A stretch of 64,000 nucleotides of DNA, taken from positions 61,394,119 to 61,458,118 of the forward strand of contig CM043952.1 of the NCBI GenBank assembly GCA_014529385.2, in the 5' to 3' direction. Both the position numbers and the translations under genes were made by a program. The notes beneath the pieces were generated by a model. The model worked only from the letters and a program-made list of their open reading frames with translations. It did no database searches and was not told where the DNA came from. Positions 22,185 to 34,140 of this stretch are shown here, one piece after another (the stretch's first letter is position 1; each line of letters begins with the position of its first letter). Origin of the DNA: Adiantum capillus-veneris (Eukaryota > Streptophyta > Polypodiopsida > Polypodiales > Pteridaceae).

Positions 22185-23887
22185 ATGTAGATTCCGTCCT
22201 CGAAAGCTATTGAGTTGAAGCTCGTTCATCGAGGTGGAAGATTATTTGAGATGAATGTCATTAGCCTTCTTCAGTCATTGCAAAATCAAACAACATTGGC
22301 ACGATAATTGCATTCTCATAAACAATTAAAAAGCATATGAAATTTTAGGCAGACAAATTGATTGGTAGCATAATTCTAAACCATTTTTGAGCAATAAACA
22401 TTAAATTGCAATATGATCAAACGCATAAACAGTTGTAAAGGTAAAAATTAAACAAGTCTGGGGTCGCTAATTTAACAGTTGAAAGGCACTAGAGATCGAC
22501 TATTAATGCCATGGGTAAGCTTCTTAATTTTCTCTGGTTAATTAAGTTGTTTAATCGCGAGAGCCAAGTATTTCATGTTTGAGGGGTGACTAGAGGCTAT
22601 ACCTAGAAGACCTTGTATAGTTAAGCTACAATAAAAGGAATTTCTCATGAAATCATCGCCTAACTAATTACCTTCTCTTTGACCCCCCAAAAGTCTTTTC
22701 TCATTGATTTACTTTTGATGTGTGTGCTTATTATATATGCCTTGGGTTTTGTGTTTTTCAAGGAAAAGCGCCCACACTGGGAACCTCTAGGGCTCTAGTA
22801 CCATAGGTGATACATGTGAGTGAAGTACCAAATCAAGCTGAGGTTTCTCTTCCAGCTTAAGATTTTCCGTTGTGGCACTTTGATTTTTTTATTTTTTATT
22901 TTCAACATTTTAATTTTGTCACTTTGGGGGGTCATATAACACCGTTACCCTTCCCAGGCTCATCACACTAGTAAACTCCCTTTATAATACTTAAGCTAAA
23001 GGTCAATAGGGACTAAGCCCACTAGAAAGCCCTAGTACATTTCACACAATGCTGCCTAAATCGGATTAAGAACCTAAGTAACCATTGATAATTAGGAAGG
23101 CATTCCCCATGGTATTAAGCGAAGATCTCTAACATAATTTGGTCAAACTAGCTTAGTCGGACTGCTTGATTTTTAAGCCTAGACAAGTGATTATGACAAA
23201 AAATTACATTGAATTTAATGTTTGGTGCTAAACAAAGGCACTAAATATTATGCTACCAATCACAATCAAAGCAGACAAACATAGATGCAATAAAGATAAG
23301 GGGAAATGCTAATGGACAAGAAACACCTGTTTGTGTTGATGGTCGCGCTTGATTTGAAGTGTGAACAAGAGAAAGATCCCATGAAGGTCCAAATCCTAAC
23401 AACAACAACACGTTCCTGTACACACTAGGAAACACAAAGAATACCTCTAGGAGGCACATCAGTGGGAAAAAAGAACTTTTCTAATCACTCAACTCTAAAA
23501 CAGAAACACTCCTATTGTAATAATCCTACCTACCCTCCATCACTCGAGTGATAAGGATCAAAGGTATTTTATGACATAGGTTTTTGTTTCAGTGTACCGG
23601 ATGTGAATGTGTAGGTCTGGGTCAATGTTTTGACTTTTATTGTGCATACTCGTTTGCTAATTGCTCTTGCTCTTTATTATTTTTGTTTTTTGTGAGTATA
23701 AGGCTTTATATATACATTACCTAAGATTGGGATATTGAGAGGTCAGGGAGGAAGGTTGAGAGGGGAGTGAGTGAATGATGACTGTCAGCAAACACTCCCC
23801 CCTTCCTTGGGTAGATCTTATCGTTTGAAATGTGCTCGTCACTCTTTGAAACCAATTGTTCCAGTTGGTAATAGGTGAGGAGTTTTT
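22185..23887. other. 3' non-coding region of the gag-protease element
   Basis: About 1.7 kb between the end of the WVPK-containing frame and the polypurine tract. No domain is visible in any frame; in an autonomous Gypsy element pol would lie before this point. Confidence 0.6.
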
Positions 23888-24258
23888 CTAGTAGTTTTCT
23901 ATTACCTTAGGTGCCTCGTCGAGTTGCAAGGGTGGTAAGGTACTCTCCCAGGATTGAACTTGAAGTGGTTCATTAGGTGATTCTTGAACACTGGGAGGTG
24001 TGGATTTCTTTATAGCTTTATGGAGGTCCACTATTGTAGGTGGAAGCTGTGGAGGAGCTTTTACCTCTATGGATGCATTACATGAGGAGCAAGAAGCTTC
24101 ATGAGACTCCCCCCTTCCTAAGCTAGGTGGAACAAATCGTTCTTTTTTCGGTACCCAAACTAGCTCTGGAGTGGGTGTGTAGCATTCTGTGATTTTTTTC
24201 TTTCCGCGATTGTTGATTTGTTTTGGAGCTATGGGATTGGGCTCGCATGGGTCAGGTG
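23888..24258 (-). pseudogene. WVPK-containing tail of the gag-protease element, distal part
   Basis: The frame (PDPCEPNPIAPKQINNRGKK, then LVWVPKKERFVPPS and a Pro-rich end) is the continuation of the frame interrupted by the Copia at 24264-29444. Removing the Copia and one 5-bp repeat restores a continuous frame with the segment at about 29450-29520. The role is unknown. The same motif follows the protease-like domain of Gypsy 1 at about 11278. Confidence 0.65.
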
Positions 24259-24263
24259 ACAAG
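24259..24263. repeat. Target site duplication (acaag), left
   Basis: acaag precedes the left Copia LTR and recurs at 29445-29449. Confidence 0.95.
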
Positions 24264-24540
24264 TGTAGACATGTAGTAGTGTTAGTGTGTATACGCGCTT
24301 CACCAGGGACACTTTTATCCCACTGGGTTTTTTCCCCTGGACATCTGGTGTGAAAGGACACCTTATCTCTTAGGGTTTCATATAAGCTTTGTAGCTTTGA
24401 GTTTGTATACACTATTATTCCAATACAGAGAGAGAGACTACAGAGATCTCGTACACAAGCTCTGTGTCTTCTCCTTCTCCATCTTCTTCCTACTCTGAGT
24501 TGCTGTCTTCCTTCTGTTTCCTGTTTCATCATCTTCAACA
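24264..24540 (+). repeat. 5' LTR of Copia 1
   Basis: It starts TGTAGACATG and ends CTTCAACA. A TATA-like catataag lies at about 24380. It is almost identical to the LTR at 29168-29444. Confidence 0.97.
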
Positions 24541-24542
24541 AT

Positions 24543-24554
24543 TGGTATCAGAGC
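24543..24554 (+). promoter_or_regulatory. Primer-binding site of Copia 1
   Basis: TGGTATCAGAGC two bases after the LTR, complementary to the 3' end of plant initiator tRNA-Met, the usual Copia primer. Confidence 0.95.
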
Positions 24555-24939
24555 GAGGTGATTTCCAGAGCCTCTACTTGCGTTTTCGCGTCCGCGCGCG
24601 CAATCGCAGTTTTCAGGCAGTTTTCGGAAAATTTGCTCGTGGGAGCATCCTCGACGTTCCGGGAGTATTCTGAGCAGGCGACCTGGGGTTTTACCCCGCT
24701 TTCAAAGCCGTTCGAGCCCTCAGAATTTTGTTCTGAGCAGCGTAGCAGAAGTTACTTTTCCGAGGCGTTTAGATCAAGAGGGTGTGCTTTTTGACAGATT
24801 TTCTTCAGGTAAACAGTTCTTTTGGGAAGCAGCTTGTTTTAGCTTTGTGCTGAGATTTTGTGTAGAGTTTTGCTTAGATTGGAGAGGAGATTTGTGAATC
24901 TCTTGGAGGTTCTTTTGCTCTCTTGTGTGCATCTACAGT

Positions 24940-27900
24940 ATGGCTCAATCTACGGAGAAAGAGATTTTTGGTGCGTTTACATCCGAAGACAAATTGGATG
25001 GTACCAACTATTCTCTTTGGTCTTTTATGGCCAAAAATGTTTTGGTTGGTAAAGGATTGTGGGATTATGTATCTGGAGATGAAGTTCGTCCAGGTAGCAT
25101 TGCACCTGCCAATCCTGGTCGTGGTGTAGCTGTTGGTGCAGGACCCTCACAAGTCACTCCAGAGCAAAAGAGATGGGGTACTAAAGATGCACAAGCTATG
25201 GCTGTGATTGCCTTAACCATAAAGAGGACAATCACACCACATATCAGATCTTGCAGAACTTCTGAGGATGCTTGGAACACTCTGCAAGCTATGTTTGGAG
25301 GAAGAAACGCTGCCAGAATAGAGTTTTTGAAGAAACAACTTGACAAAATACAGATGGACGAAGGTGACGATATTGTCGAGCATCTTACAAAAATCAGGGA
25401 TCTTAAAGAGCAATTGCTTAGCATTGATGAAGTGATTCCAGAGAAGGACTTGGTTTCCAAAACACTCAATTCACTACCACCATCTTATTTGACTTTTCAG
25501 ACTTCTTTGACCCTGTCTTTGCGAGCTTATCCTGAGCCTCTTCATTTTGAAGAGTTAGTGGCTTTGCTATTGCAGGAGGATCAATCACGTAAGAACAAGT
25601 CTTTACAGGTGGATGGTATGGATCATGCTCTTGTTGTACAGAACAAAAACAAGGGTAAAGAGAGTGCTCATTACTCCAAGTCTAGTGCAGGACAATCTTC
25701 AGAGAAGTCTAAAGGTGATTCCGACAAGTCCAAGAAGAAAGGTAAATGTCACTACTGCAAGAAACCTGGTCACTACATTAGTGAGTGTAAAAAGAGAATT
25801 GCTAAAGAAAAGAAGAAAGAGTCAAGTTTGGTTGTTTCAGCTTCTGGTGATTCTTCTACAGCTAAAGAAGAGTCTGCAAACTTTGTGCAGGATTCTTATG
25901 CTTTTGTAGTATGTTCAGATTTTTTTGCTTACAGTGTTGACAAGACACAAATGATTTGGTACTTTGATAGTGGTGCATCCAGGCATATTACTTCAAGGAA
26001 GGATTTGTTTTGTTCATTGGATGTAGCTCCAGCAGGAAAGAAGGTGACATGTGCAAATAATGCTTCTTATCCAATCAAAGGCGTTGGTAAGATTTTGATT
26101 ACCATTTCAGATGGTTCAGATTTATGCTTGCCAGATGTCTTATATGTTCCAGGGATCAAGAAGAATTTGTTGTCTGTATCCTCTCTTGCAAAAAATGGTC
26201 TTCGGGTCATTTTTGAGGATGACAGATGTGTTGTACGAGATCGAGAGAATGGTTATTCTCTTATCACTACAGGTACGCTGGAAAATGGACTATTTGTGCT
26301 AGATCGTTATGAAAAGCAGATTCAGGTATGTATTGCAGAAACAAAGACTCAGGCCATGCAGGATGCTGAGTTGTGGCATGCTAGATTCGGGCATGTTAGT
26401 TATGGCAGTTTGATGACTTTACAACGTCATAATATGGTGCATGATTTGTCTTTATTGGAGATGCCACCAAGACATGTATGTGAAGGTTGCGTTCTTGGAA
26501 AGATGCACAGATTTGCATTTTCGCAGGATGGTTCAGTTAGAGCGACACGAAAGTTGCAGCTTGTACACAGTGATGTATGTGGTCCTATGAGGACGCCATC
26601 TATAGGAAACAGCCTTTATTTTGTGACCTTCATTGATGAATTTTCCAGGTTTTGTTGGGTGTATCCACTCAAAGCAAAGTCAGATGTGTTTGCAGTTTTT
26701 CAACATTATGTCGCCATGGTTGAAAATGAAACAGGTTGCAAAGTACAGACTCTTCGTACCGATCGAGGAGGTGAATACATGTCAGGTGCATTTAAGGATT
26801 TTTTGGGAAAGAAAGGCATTAAACACCAATGCACTATGCCATACACACCACAACAGAATGGTGTTGCAAAAAGGAAGAACAGGTCTTTAATGGAGACGGC
26901 TAGATGTATGCTCAAGGCTAAGAGTTTGCCTCATAAGCTATGGATGGAGGCAGTTGCTTGTGCAGCACATGTTTTGAACAGGTCTCCTACTCGTGCCTTG
27001 AAGACCATTACTGCATATGAAGCTTGGTATGACAAAAAACCTTCAGTCAGTTATCTTCGTGTTTTTGGTTGTCTTGCTTATGCTCACATCCCTCAGCAGT
27101 TACGTGGGAAGCTTGATGATAAGGCAATCAAATGTATATTTGTGGGGTACAGTAGTGGAAGTAAAGGTTATAGACTTTACAATCCTGCTACAAACAAGAT
27201 TTTTGAAAGTCGTGATGTAATTTTTGCAGAAACTACTGCTCAACCTATGGTTGCTTTTGATGTACCTCATATGCAGACACATGATGTATTTGAAGGTTTG
27301 CTTCCTTCTTTTGTGGAGAATCAAGAATCACAACAGGTTGATAATCTTGATCAATCTTTTGATCAGCATGTGACACCTCATGATGTAGAGGAAATTGTGC
27401 GTGAAGAGCAAGAAGTTCTCAAGGAAGAAAGAACCTTGCCTAAATGGGTTCAGAAAACTTTGCAGGATAGCAAGTTGGATGCACCGTTGCCACGAAAAAC
27501 ACGTGTTGGTACTACTTTTGGCAGAGAGCAAGTAGATTTGGCTTGCTTTAGTACTCTTTGTGATGTAGATGAGCCTCATTCATTTGAACAAGCTTTAGAG
27601 TGTGTTCAGTGGAAAGATGCTATGCAGCAAGAAATTGATTCTATTCATAAGAATCATACATGGGATCTAGTGGACTTGCCTACAGGTAAAAAGCCTATTG
27701 GTACAAAGTGGGTTTTTAAGGTAAAAAGGAAACAAGATGGTACTGTTGACAGGTACAAAGCAAGGCTTGTGGCAAAAGGCTATGCGCAACAGAAAGGCAT
27801 AGATTATGATGAAACCTTTGCTCTTACTTCTTGTGCGTCCACAGTTAGATCACTAGTTGCAATTGCTGCTCATCATGGTTGGAAAGTGCATCAGTTGGAT

Positions 27901-28077
27901 ATCAAAACTGCTTTTTTGAATGGTGATTTGCAGGAAGAAGTTTATGTAAGTCAACCAAGTGGTTTTGTTGTAAAAGGTCAAGAGAAAAAGGTATGTAGAT
28001 TGCGTAAAGCTTTGTATGGTCTCAAACAGGCTCCAAGAGCATGGTATGAGAAGATACATACTTATTTGATTGGCTAG
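24940..28077 (+). pseudogene. Copia 1 gag-protease-integrase-RT (first part, ends at a TAG)
   Basis: I chose ATG 24940 (MAQSTEKEIFGAF) over 24925 because the family's gag begins at this point. Domains: gag (UBN2-like) to about residue 215; zinc knuckle CHYCKKPGHYISEC (25749-25790); protease YFDSGASRHIT (about 25963); integrase zinc motif with WHARFGH and CEGCVLGK (26374-26500); integrase core with HSDVCGP (26569), RTDRGGEY (26755) and NGVAKRKN (26857-26880), where the usual catalytic Glu is Lys (codon 26869-26871); RT start with WVFKVKRKQDG, KARLVAKGY and LDIKTAFLNG. A TAG at 28075-28077 stands where Leu is expected. A frameshift follows in 28080-28110, so pol cannot be completed without readthrough and frame correction. 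Confidence 0.95.
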
Positions 28078-28106
28078 GGATTTCAGAATAGTCCAACAGA
28101 AGTACT

Positions 28107-29120
28107 TTGTATTTAAAAAAGAGAGATGGAGTTCTCATTATGCTAACACTTTATGTGGATGATATGCTTCTTACAGGCAATAATGCAAATGAAATTGACG
28201 CGTTTAAAGATGCTTTGAGAAAAACCTTTGAGATGTCTGATCTTGGTTTGCTACATTATTACTTGGGTATTCAGTTTGTGCAATCAGAGGATGGCATATA
28301 CATGTTGCAAGCAAAATATTTGCATAAAATTTTGGACAAGTTTGGTATGCAAAATTGTAAGCCAATCTCTACACCTGTAGAAACTGGATCAAAGTTGAGC
28401 ATGCACGATGCTGGAGAACCTTTTGATGTACATACTTATGCAGCAGCGGTTGGTTGCTTGATATATTTGGCAAGCAACACTCGTCCAGACATTCAATTTG
28501 GGGTTTCACAAGCAAGCAGATTTATGCACAGCCCAGGTATGCATCATTGGCAGGCTGTGAAGCGCATACTTTGTTACCTTTCAGGTACCCCTAATCTTGC
28601 CATGTTCTTTCCAAGGGGGGATATGTATGGAAAGCACAGTTCTATGCACCTTCTTGGTTACAGCGATTCAGATTGGGCTGGTGATTTTGATACACGACAT
28701 TCCACAAGTGGCAATTGTTTTTTCTTGGGAAATGCATGTATATCTTGGCTAAGCAAGAAGCAACCCACAGTGGCTACATCAACTTGTGAAGCTGAGTACA
28801 GGACAGCTTTCACGGCAACAGTTGATTGTGTATGGATACGCAGGTTATTGGCAGATCTTTGTGAGTGTCAACAGGCACCCACTACCATTTTCACTGACAG
28901 TCAGAGTGCTATGGCAGTTGCAAGGAATCCAGTATTTCATGCAAGAACAAAGCACATAGAAGCTCACTACCACTATGTCAGGGAAAGGCTACATGCAGGG
29001 GAGATCACACTAACTTACTGTCCTACACAGGATAACATTGCAGATCTATTTACGAAGGCGTTATCACGAGAAAATTTTGAAGCTTTCCGAAAAGCTTTGG
29101 GCTTACTCTCATACACATGA
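28107..29120 (+). pseudogene. Copia 1 RT (second part) and RNase H
   Basis: This continues the polyprotein in another frame. The RT active site is LYVDDM (about 28150), followed by DLGLLHYYLGIQ and SNTRPDIQFGVS. RNase H shows YSDSDWAGD (about 28660), STCEAEYR (about 28780) and FTDSQSAM (about 28890). It ends at the TGA after LLSYT at 29120. The domain itself has no internal stop; only the junction near 28080-28110 is damaged. Confidence 0.95.
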
Positions 29121-29154
29121 TGATCTGCTACCTTGTACGGATTCACACTATCAC

Positions 29155-29167
29155 TACAGGGGGGATT
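29155..29167 (+). promoter_or_regulatory. Polypurine tract of Copia 1
   Basis: acaggggggatt directly before the 3' LTR. Confidence 0.93.
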
Positions 29168-29444
29168 TGTAGACATGTAGTAGTGTTAGTGTGTATACGC
29201 GCTTCACCAGGGGCACTTTTATCCCACTGGGTTTTTCCCCCTGGACATCCGGTGTGAAAGGACACCTTATCTCTTAGGGTTTCATATAAGCTTTGTAGCT
29301 CTGAGTTTGTATACACTATTATTCCAATACAGAGAGAGAGACTACAGAGATCTCGTACACAAGCTCTGTGTCTTCTCCTTCTCCATCTTCTTCCTACTCT
29401 GAGTTGCTGTCTTCCTTCTGTTTCCTGTTTCATCATCTTCAACA
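29168..29444 (+). repeat. 3' LTR of Copia 1
   Basis: 277 bp, about four differences from the 5' LTR, followed by the acaag duplication at 29445-29449. Confidence 0.97.
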
Positions 29445-29449
29445 ACAAG
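29445..29449. repeat. Target site duplication (acaag), right
   Basis: Matches 24259-24263. Confidence 0.95.
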
Positions 29450-29999
29450 TAAGAACACAATCTACGTTTTGGGACCCAGATTTGATCATTTCCTTGATAG
29501 TAGCCTTGGGCTTCCAATAGTCATTTAGGAATCCACCCACACGTTTCCTCACATTTCTTGGAGTGAGTGGGACATTTCTTACAAGGCTTCTATTTTTTAG
29601 CACTAGCTATGGTCACTAAAGAAGCTTTAGGGACCCACTTGTACGTTTTCTTTGTTATATTAGGATGATTCTTGTCAGAAGCTATATGCATTGCTTCTAG
29701 CATATTTAAGGGTACATGCATTTCATCCCCCTCAAGTGTTACCCAGGTTGTCCCCCTGTTTCCCCAAGTGTCTATGGTTGCTGCTAGGTGGACCCAATCC
29801 ACATTGTCCGACTCACTCATCCTAGGTAGCCTACATCCATATAAGGAGAATCTTCCCCGACATTAGTGTTCGCTTTACACGTGCAACAATACTGCAATAG
29901 GGTCGAGTGAACTCTGCTATCAGATCTATGATCAATTATAAATTTGTTTCCTAGGGGATGTGCTCAACTAGTCACCAGATCCACTCTAATGACAGAATC
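29450..29999 (-). pseudogene. WVPK-containing tail of the gag-protease element, proximal part
   Basis: It follows the protease. Frames at 29820-29590 (DNVDWVHLAATIDTWGNRG, KWVPKASLVTIASA) and 29560-29450 (QIWVPKRRLCSYL) carry two more copies of the W-V-P-K motif. The second runs into the Copia insertion and resumes at 24258. The function is unknown. Confidence 0.6.
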
Positions 30000-30830
30000 T
30001 TAGAACTGCAAGTAGACATGGTTTTTAGACCAGTCATGCACCATTTTTGCTTCCCTCATGAAAGGACGTCCTAAGATCATCTTTGATGCCATAGTGTGAT
30101 TGGAGAAATCCATAACAATGAAGGTAACTCTTATTTTATGTCCAAAGACCTTGATCTTGAGATCTTCTAGCTTCCCAATAGGTTTAACAATAGACCCATT
30201 GGCCATCTTCACTACTATGGTTGTGGTCGCAAGGTGAGGTCTTCCCATAGTTTCCCAACAATTTTTAGTCACAATGCTAACCCCAGCGCCACCATCAAGG
30301 ATTCCCTTCACAGTTAATCCCTTAGTAGTGATTGGTATGGTCGTATTGGATTCATCACCCTCAAAGTATTGTCCCAACTTGTTAACATGTATTTCTATAA
30401 CAAGGTTCTCATCTAGGTTGGGTTGTGGATCTAAGTGTTCCTTCTCTGTTGGCATCTCCCCAGCTCCATCCATCTGTGAAAATTGTGGTAGCCCAAACTT
30501 TAGTTCTCCATTGAGGAAGGCTCGAAGAGCTCTGACTAGCTCAGGGTCTTTATATAGTTTGGACATGATGGTGGCTCTAACTTCTGAAGACATGAAATCC
30601 ATCAATTTGGCAATGTTTAACAACACCTTTTGGACTTCAGTCCCTTGACGTAGGGAAGATGGGATCTCCATTTCTTCGATAGGATTAGGTAGTCCCTCTG
30701 TAAACATTCTTTCCATTAAGAAGTGAGTACGCCCACTTTCCCATAACTTTAAGTCACTTTCTTCTTGGATGACACTAGGTATGGCTAAGGGTCTATGGAC
30801 TTGGTGAGGTTGTTGTTGCGTAGGAAACAC
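30000..30830 (-). pseudogene. Aspartic protease domain of the gag-protease element
   Basis: 276 codons in the same frame as 31844-30849, separated from it by one TAG. The protease core shows ILDGGAGVSIV (about 30280-30305, D-G-G in place of the usual D-S/T-G), GKLEDLKIKVFGHKIRV, and MILGRPFMREAKMVHDW (about 30015-30065). It would process the gag precursor. The second Gly at the Thr/Ser position of the active site may reduce activity. The + frame at 30274-30648 is a shadow. Confidence 0.88.
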
Positions 30831-30848
30831 GGTGTTTATAATCTGGAT

Positions 30849-31298
30849 CTACCTAGGTGCTGGTTCTAGATCCCTTTGGGTATCTTCTACCAAACTCCTT
30901 AATTGCTTGACTCGCTCGATCTCCTCTGTAGGGTTTGGATAAGGTCCTATCTTCTTCTTGGATCCTGGCCATTGTGGCTCATAAAGATCTTCCTTGTTGG
31001 TTTCTATGTTAGTGGTCGTTTTGTTCTCCATGGTTTCACCTGAATCAAAATCCTCTTCAGCATCGTTCATATATACGGGGTCGTCACCAGTCCCTATGTT
31101 GGTCTTTGAACTGGGTTCTAACTTTGCTGCTTTTTGCGATCTCTTCCTTCGTGTTTTCTTCTTTTTTTGAGATTGGGCAATTGATGCCGTGTCTCTTTCC
31201 TCAAGAATATAATTTTGTTTTTGGAGCATCGATTGTGTGAGTACGTTTACTTGTACCACATGTGTACTTTGTGATGGCTCCTCGGTAACTTCAATCAA
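30849..31298 (-). pseudogene. Charged linker between gag knuckles and protease
   Basis: Same frame as the knuckle region. It is rich in Lys/Arg (KKKKTRRKRSQKAAK, about 31130-31180) and then Asp/Glu, and ends at a TAG at 30849. The basic stretch may bind nucleic acid; that is inference. Confidence 0.6.
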
Positions 31299-31340
31299 GT
31301 TTAATGGCGTGATCTTCGGTGCATTTGGATTATTTGGACA

Positions 31341-32020
31341 TTAGGCAATCAAATGATCTATGCCACATCGACTACACATGAGTATCGGCATTGTAGACGT
31401 GCTTGCTTGATTGGTTTGCATTAGTGTGGCGTTCTTTTGTAGCCTAATAGGACACTCGACTACACGATGTGGACCTCCACACTCATAGCATTGAAGAGGT
31501 GGTCTCTTAGCAGTGTAATTGATATTTTGGCCTCTTGCCGCAAGAGTAGCTACTTGATATATAGGTTTGACTTGTCCCCAATAGTCTTCCATATAGTATT
31601 GTGGACTTTCTTCAAGAACATCCATCCCATAGGAAATATTAGGATCTATATCTTCCTCACAGCCTTCCAAATAAGCAATAGATGACTCACAACCCACTTG
31701 ATTCACATAAGTGATTCTCGGATGTGGTGGTTGCGGTCCTAGCACTGGAGGTGGTAAGGGTCTTGTTTGAACAACATTTTGGGCCCCAGGGACCATGTGT
31801 TGTGCTATTTGTTCAAGAGGTGGGGCTGGCATCAATGCAGCCACTTAGGTGTGTCTATCCATGCTAAGGTTGGTCTATTGGCCATCGCACGCTTAAATAA
31901 TATGCAATCTCTATCTTGATGACCATACCTCCCATAGGCATTGCAATTCCCATTGAATTTCACTCTAAAAGTAGGGCATTCACTGGTACTATGTGGTCCA
32001 TAGCATACTGAGCACCATTG
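31341..32020 (-). pseudogene. Multi-zinc-knuckle region of gag
   Basis: Four Cys-His clusters are visible: CSVCYGPHSTSEC (about 31985-32025), CNAYGRYGHQDRDC (second Cys changed to Tyr, about 31905-31945), CYECGGPHRVVEC (31455-31495) and CSRCGIDHLIA-stop-C (about 31335-31375). Three use the spacing C-x2-C-x3-H-x4-C, one residue shorter than the usual retroviral knuckle. A frame change and two stops interrupt the region. These motifs normally bind the element RNA. Confidence 0.75.
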
Positions 32021-34140
32021 CTACTCCCTTCTTGGATACATATGATTTTTTTGCGGAGCATGATTGTCTCTAAGACTCTCTTGAATAGCCTTGGTGAGAT
32101 CTGCTAAAGTCATCTCAGATATCTTTGGCTCCTTAGCAATAGGCTTTAAAGTCATTGGTTGATGCCCTGATGCTTGCGAGCTAATAGATTTAGTCTCAAC
32201 AAACACTCTTTCTCCTTGAATCATTAAATTATCCTCCAATTGGATCGCATTGGTGGTGACTGCTTCCCAAGTGGTGATACCTCTAATGACTAGGCCATTG
32301 TAGATATCCTCATGTTGTAGTCCCCTAATGAATCTATCTAACAATTGGTTATTGTTGAAGCGCTCATTTGGATTACAACGAGAATTCAAATGCTTCAAGT
32401 GACTAATAAAGTCTCTCACCGACTCTCCTTCCTCTCGTTGGGCTTTTTGGAGTTGAGAGGCTACACCCCAAAGTACTCCCTCTCGTATGTATTCTTTCAA
32501 GAACAGTCTCCTAAGAGTAGGGTAAATCGTTTTTTCTTCCACCTTAGGGTTCTATACCAATCCCCAGCCTTTCTAGTTAAGGTTAGGCTTAAAGCATTGC
32601 TCTTATGAAGGTCATTGTGTTCTCCTAGAGAATCGCATATTTGTTCAAACACTTTGATATGCTTTCTCACATCCCCGTCTCCACTAAATTTTTGTGTGAG
32701 CTTGGCTATTTGTACTGCCTTACTTCTAGGCTCTCTACCAGGCGTGTTACGCATATTCTTAGCAATAGATCGACCAATATCTTGAGAAAATGTTGCCAAG
32801 GCACCTAAGTGAGTAGGAATCGTGGGTGGAGGTGCTCCAGAGACTACATGTGGAGTAGGTATCGGCATTGGTCTTGGCGCATAGTAAGCCCTTGGGTTCC
32901 ACGTTGGGTACGATGTTGTGCCATGTGGTGGTCCATAGTTCATATGGGTGGCCCTAGGCATAGCAGACGTTGGATGTCACATGCTAATGCTAGCCGGTAT
33001 AGTCACATGGAAATAAGAGCTTGGGTGTTGTGGGTGTGGAGCATAGGTAGTTGAAACAATGGGAGGAGTAGGGACTACATGAGTACGAGGACCCATGCTA
33101 CCATGTAGTGGTGCTTTACTAACAAATGAGGTCCATGGCGTGTTCCTTGGCATGCCCATCATTGGGGTAGGCATGGTAGCCGTGGTGTCATCAAGGGAAA
33201 GATGAGCTAGACTTGGAAAGGTAAAGCTATCACTTGTGGGCTTAGATTGCACTGAGACCCCTGGAGAAACAACGTATGGAGGATCCATCGGACTTATCGA
33301 GGGAGTCTCCATTTGCGATAAGGTCGGTTGTTTAGCCTTTCCTGTATCCAAGAATCTCATGAGACCCGTTGAAGGCATGTTGATCCCCTTGTTCTGTCTC
33401 TCTAACTCAATGACCCTATGGATGACCTCACAAACTCTTTGTTGTTGATCCTCCACACTAGTAGCACCCATTGTGGATTGTAGGACATCTAACCAACCCA
33501 TGTGATAGGTATGACCTGTGTATAGGTCGGTCAGAGTTTCCGTTTGTAGTTCGTACTCCCAGTTCTCATTTAGGAACACTCCATCTAGGGTTGAGGTGCT
33601 AGGGGTGTCCTTTGAGCTAGATTCAATGTTGCTTTCTAGGGGTTGGCCCTTAGCGGTTGCTAAGTCAGGAGCACTCGATTGCTCTCTTAGCAAGGATATT
33701 GACATAGGGGCTTTCGCTTTTAAGACTCTTTGTTGCTCCGCCTTGCTTAAGCTCTCGACTTCCTTTTCCCTCGCTGCAAGGATATATCGCTCAACCTCTT
33801 GCACTTCGGCAAGGCTTCTACCATCGGGTAATATGACCTCGGAGGGGAATAGCTCTGAAGAGTCAGGAGGGGCAGTGAATAAAGTATTCACTTGCACATT
33901 CTCTAAGGGAATATGCTCTACGTTGGTCATGAATGGATAATTTACTTCCCCACCCCCCTCATTTACATCATTAGCTCCATGTTCGGAGCGAGTGGCTCTA
34001 CTAAAGGTTTCCTTCAAGCGGCTAAGCACGCTCGGCCCAGATCGTGGACCCATGGCATGCATGTCTTGGCTTGAGCTATCAGGATTAGGCATTGGGAAAC
34101 CGTCCATGACGTCATAGTCAGAGGAAGAGTCACTAGCCAC
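32021..34140 (-). pseudogene. gag of the gag-protease element
   Basis: The start ATG at 34140 (MASDSSSDYDVMDGFPMP) opens a 387-codon Ser/Pro-rich region. After a single TGA (about 32977) the same frame continues to about 32500. A frameshift then leads into 32542-32021, which matches the retrotransposon gag core: TLRRLFLKEYI, ESVRDFISHLKHLNSRC and LLDRFIRGLQ. The product would build the virus-like particle. The long N-terminal region before the core has no motif I know. The frames on + at 33236-33940 are shadows. Confidence 0.85.

Larger units (their letters stand above)
24264..29444 (+). mobile_element. Nearly intact Ty1/Copia retrotransposon (Copia 1)
   Basis: A 5,181-bp element with 277-bp LTRs (24264-24540, 29168-29444), target duplication acaag, primer-binding site for initiator tRNA-Met and a polypurine tract. 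The gag-pol frame runs from 24940 to 29120 in the order gag, zinc knuckle, protease, integrase, RT, RNase H, which defines Copia. The LTRs differ at about 4 of 277 positions (about 98.6 percent identity by eye), so it is the most recent insertion in the window. It lies inside the - strand gag-protease element, which itself lies inside the transposase gene. Confidence 0.97.

Noticed and set aside
24543-24554. tRNA-like sequence near Copia LTRs (also 39933 and 52526)
   Set aside because: Only a 12-base match to the tRNA-Met 3' end, which is the primer-binding site and not a tRNA gene.
33236-33940. Plus-strand frames of 70-140 codons
   Set aside because: They lie opposite the gag frame, which starts at 34140 on minus and continues into a gag core and knuckles.
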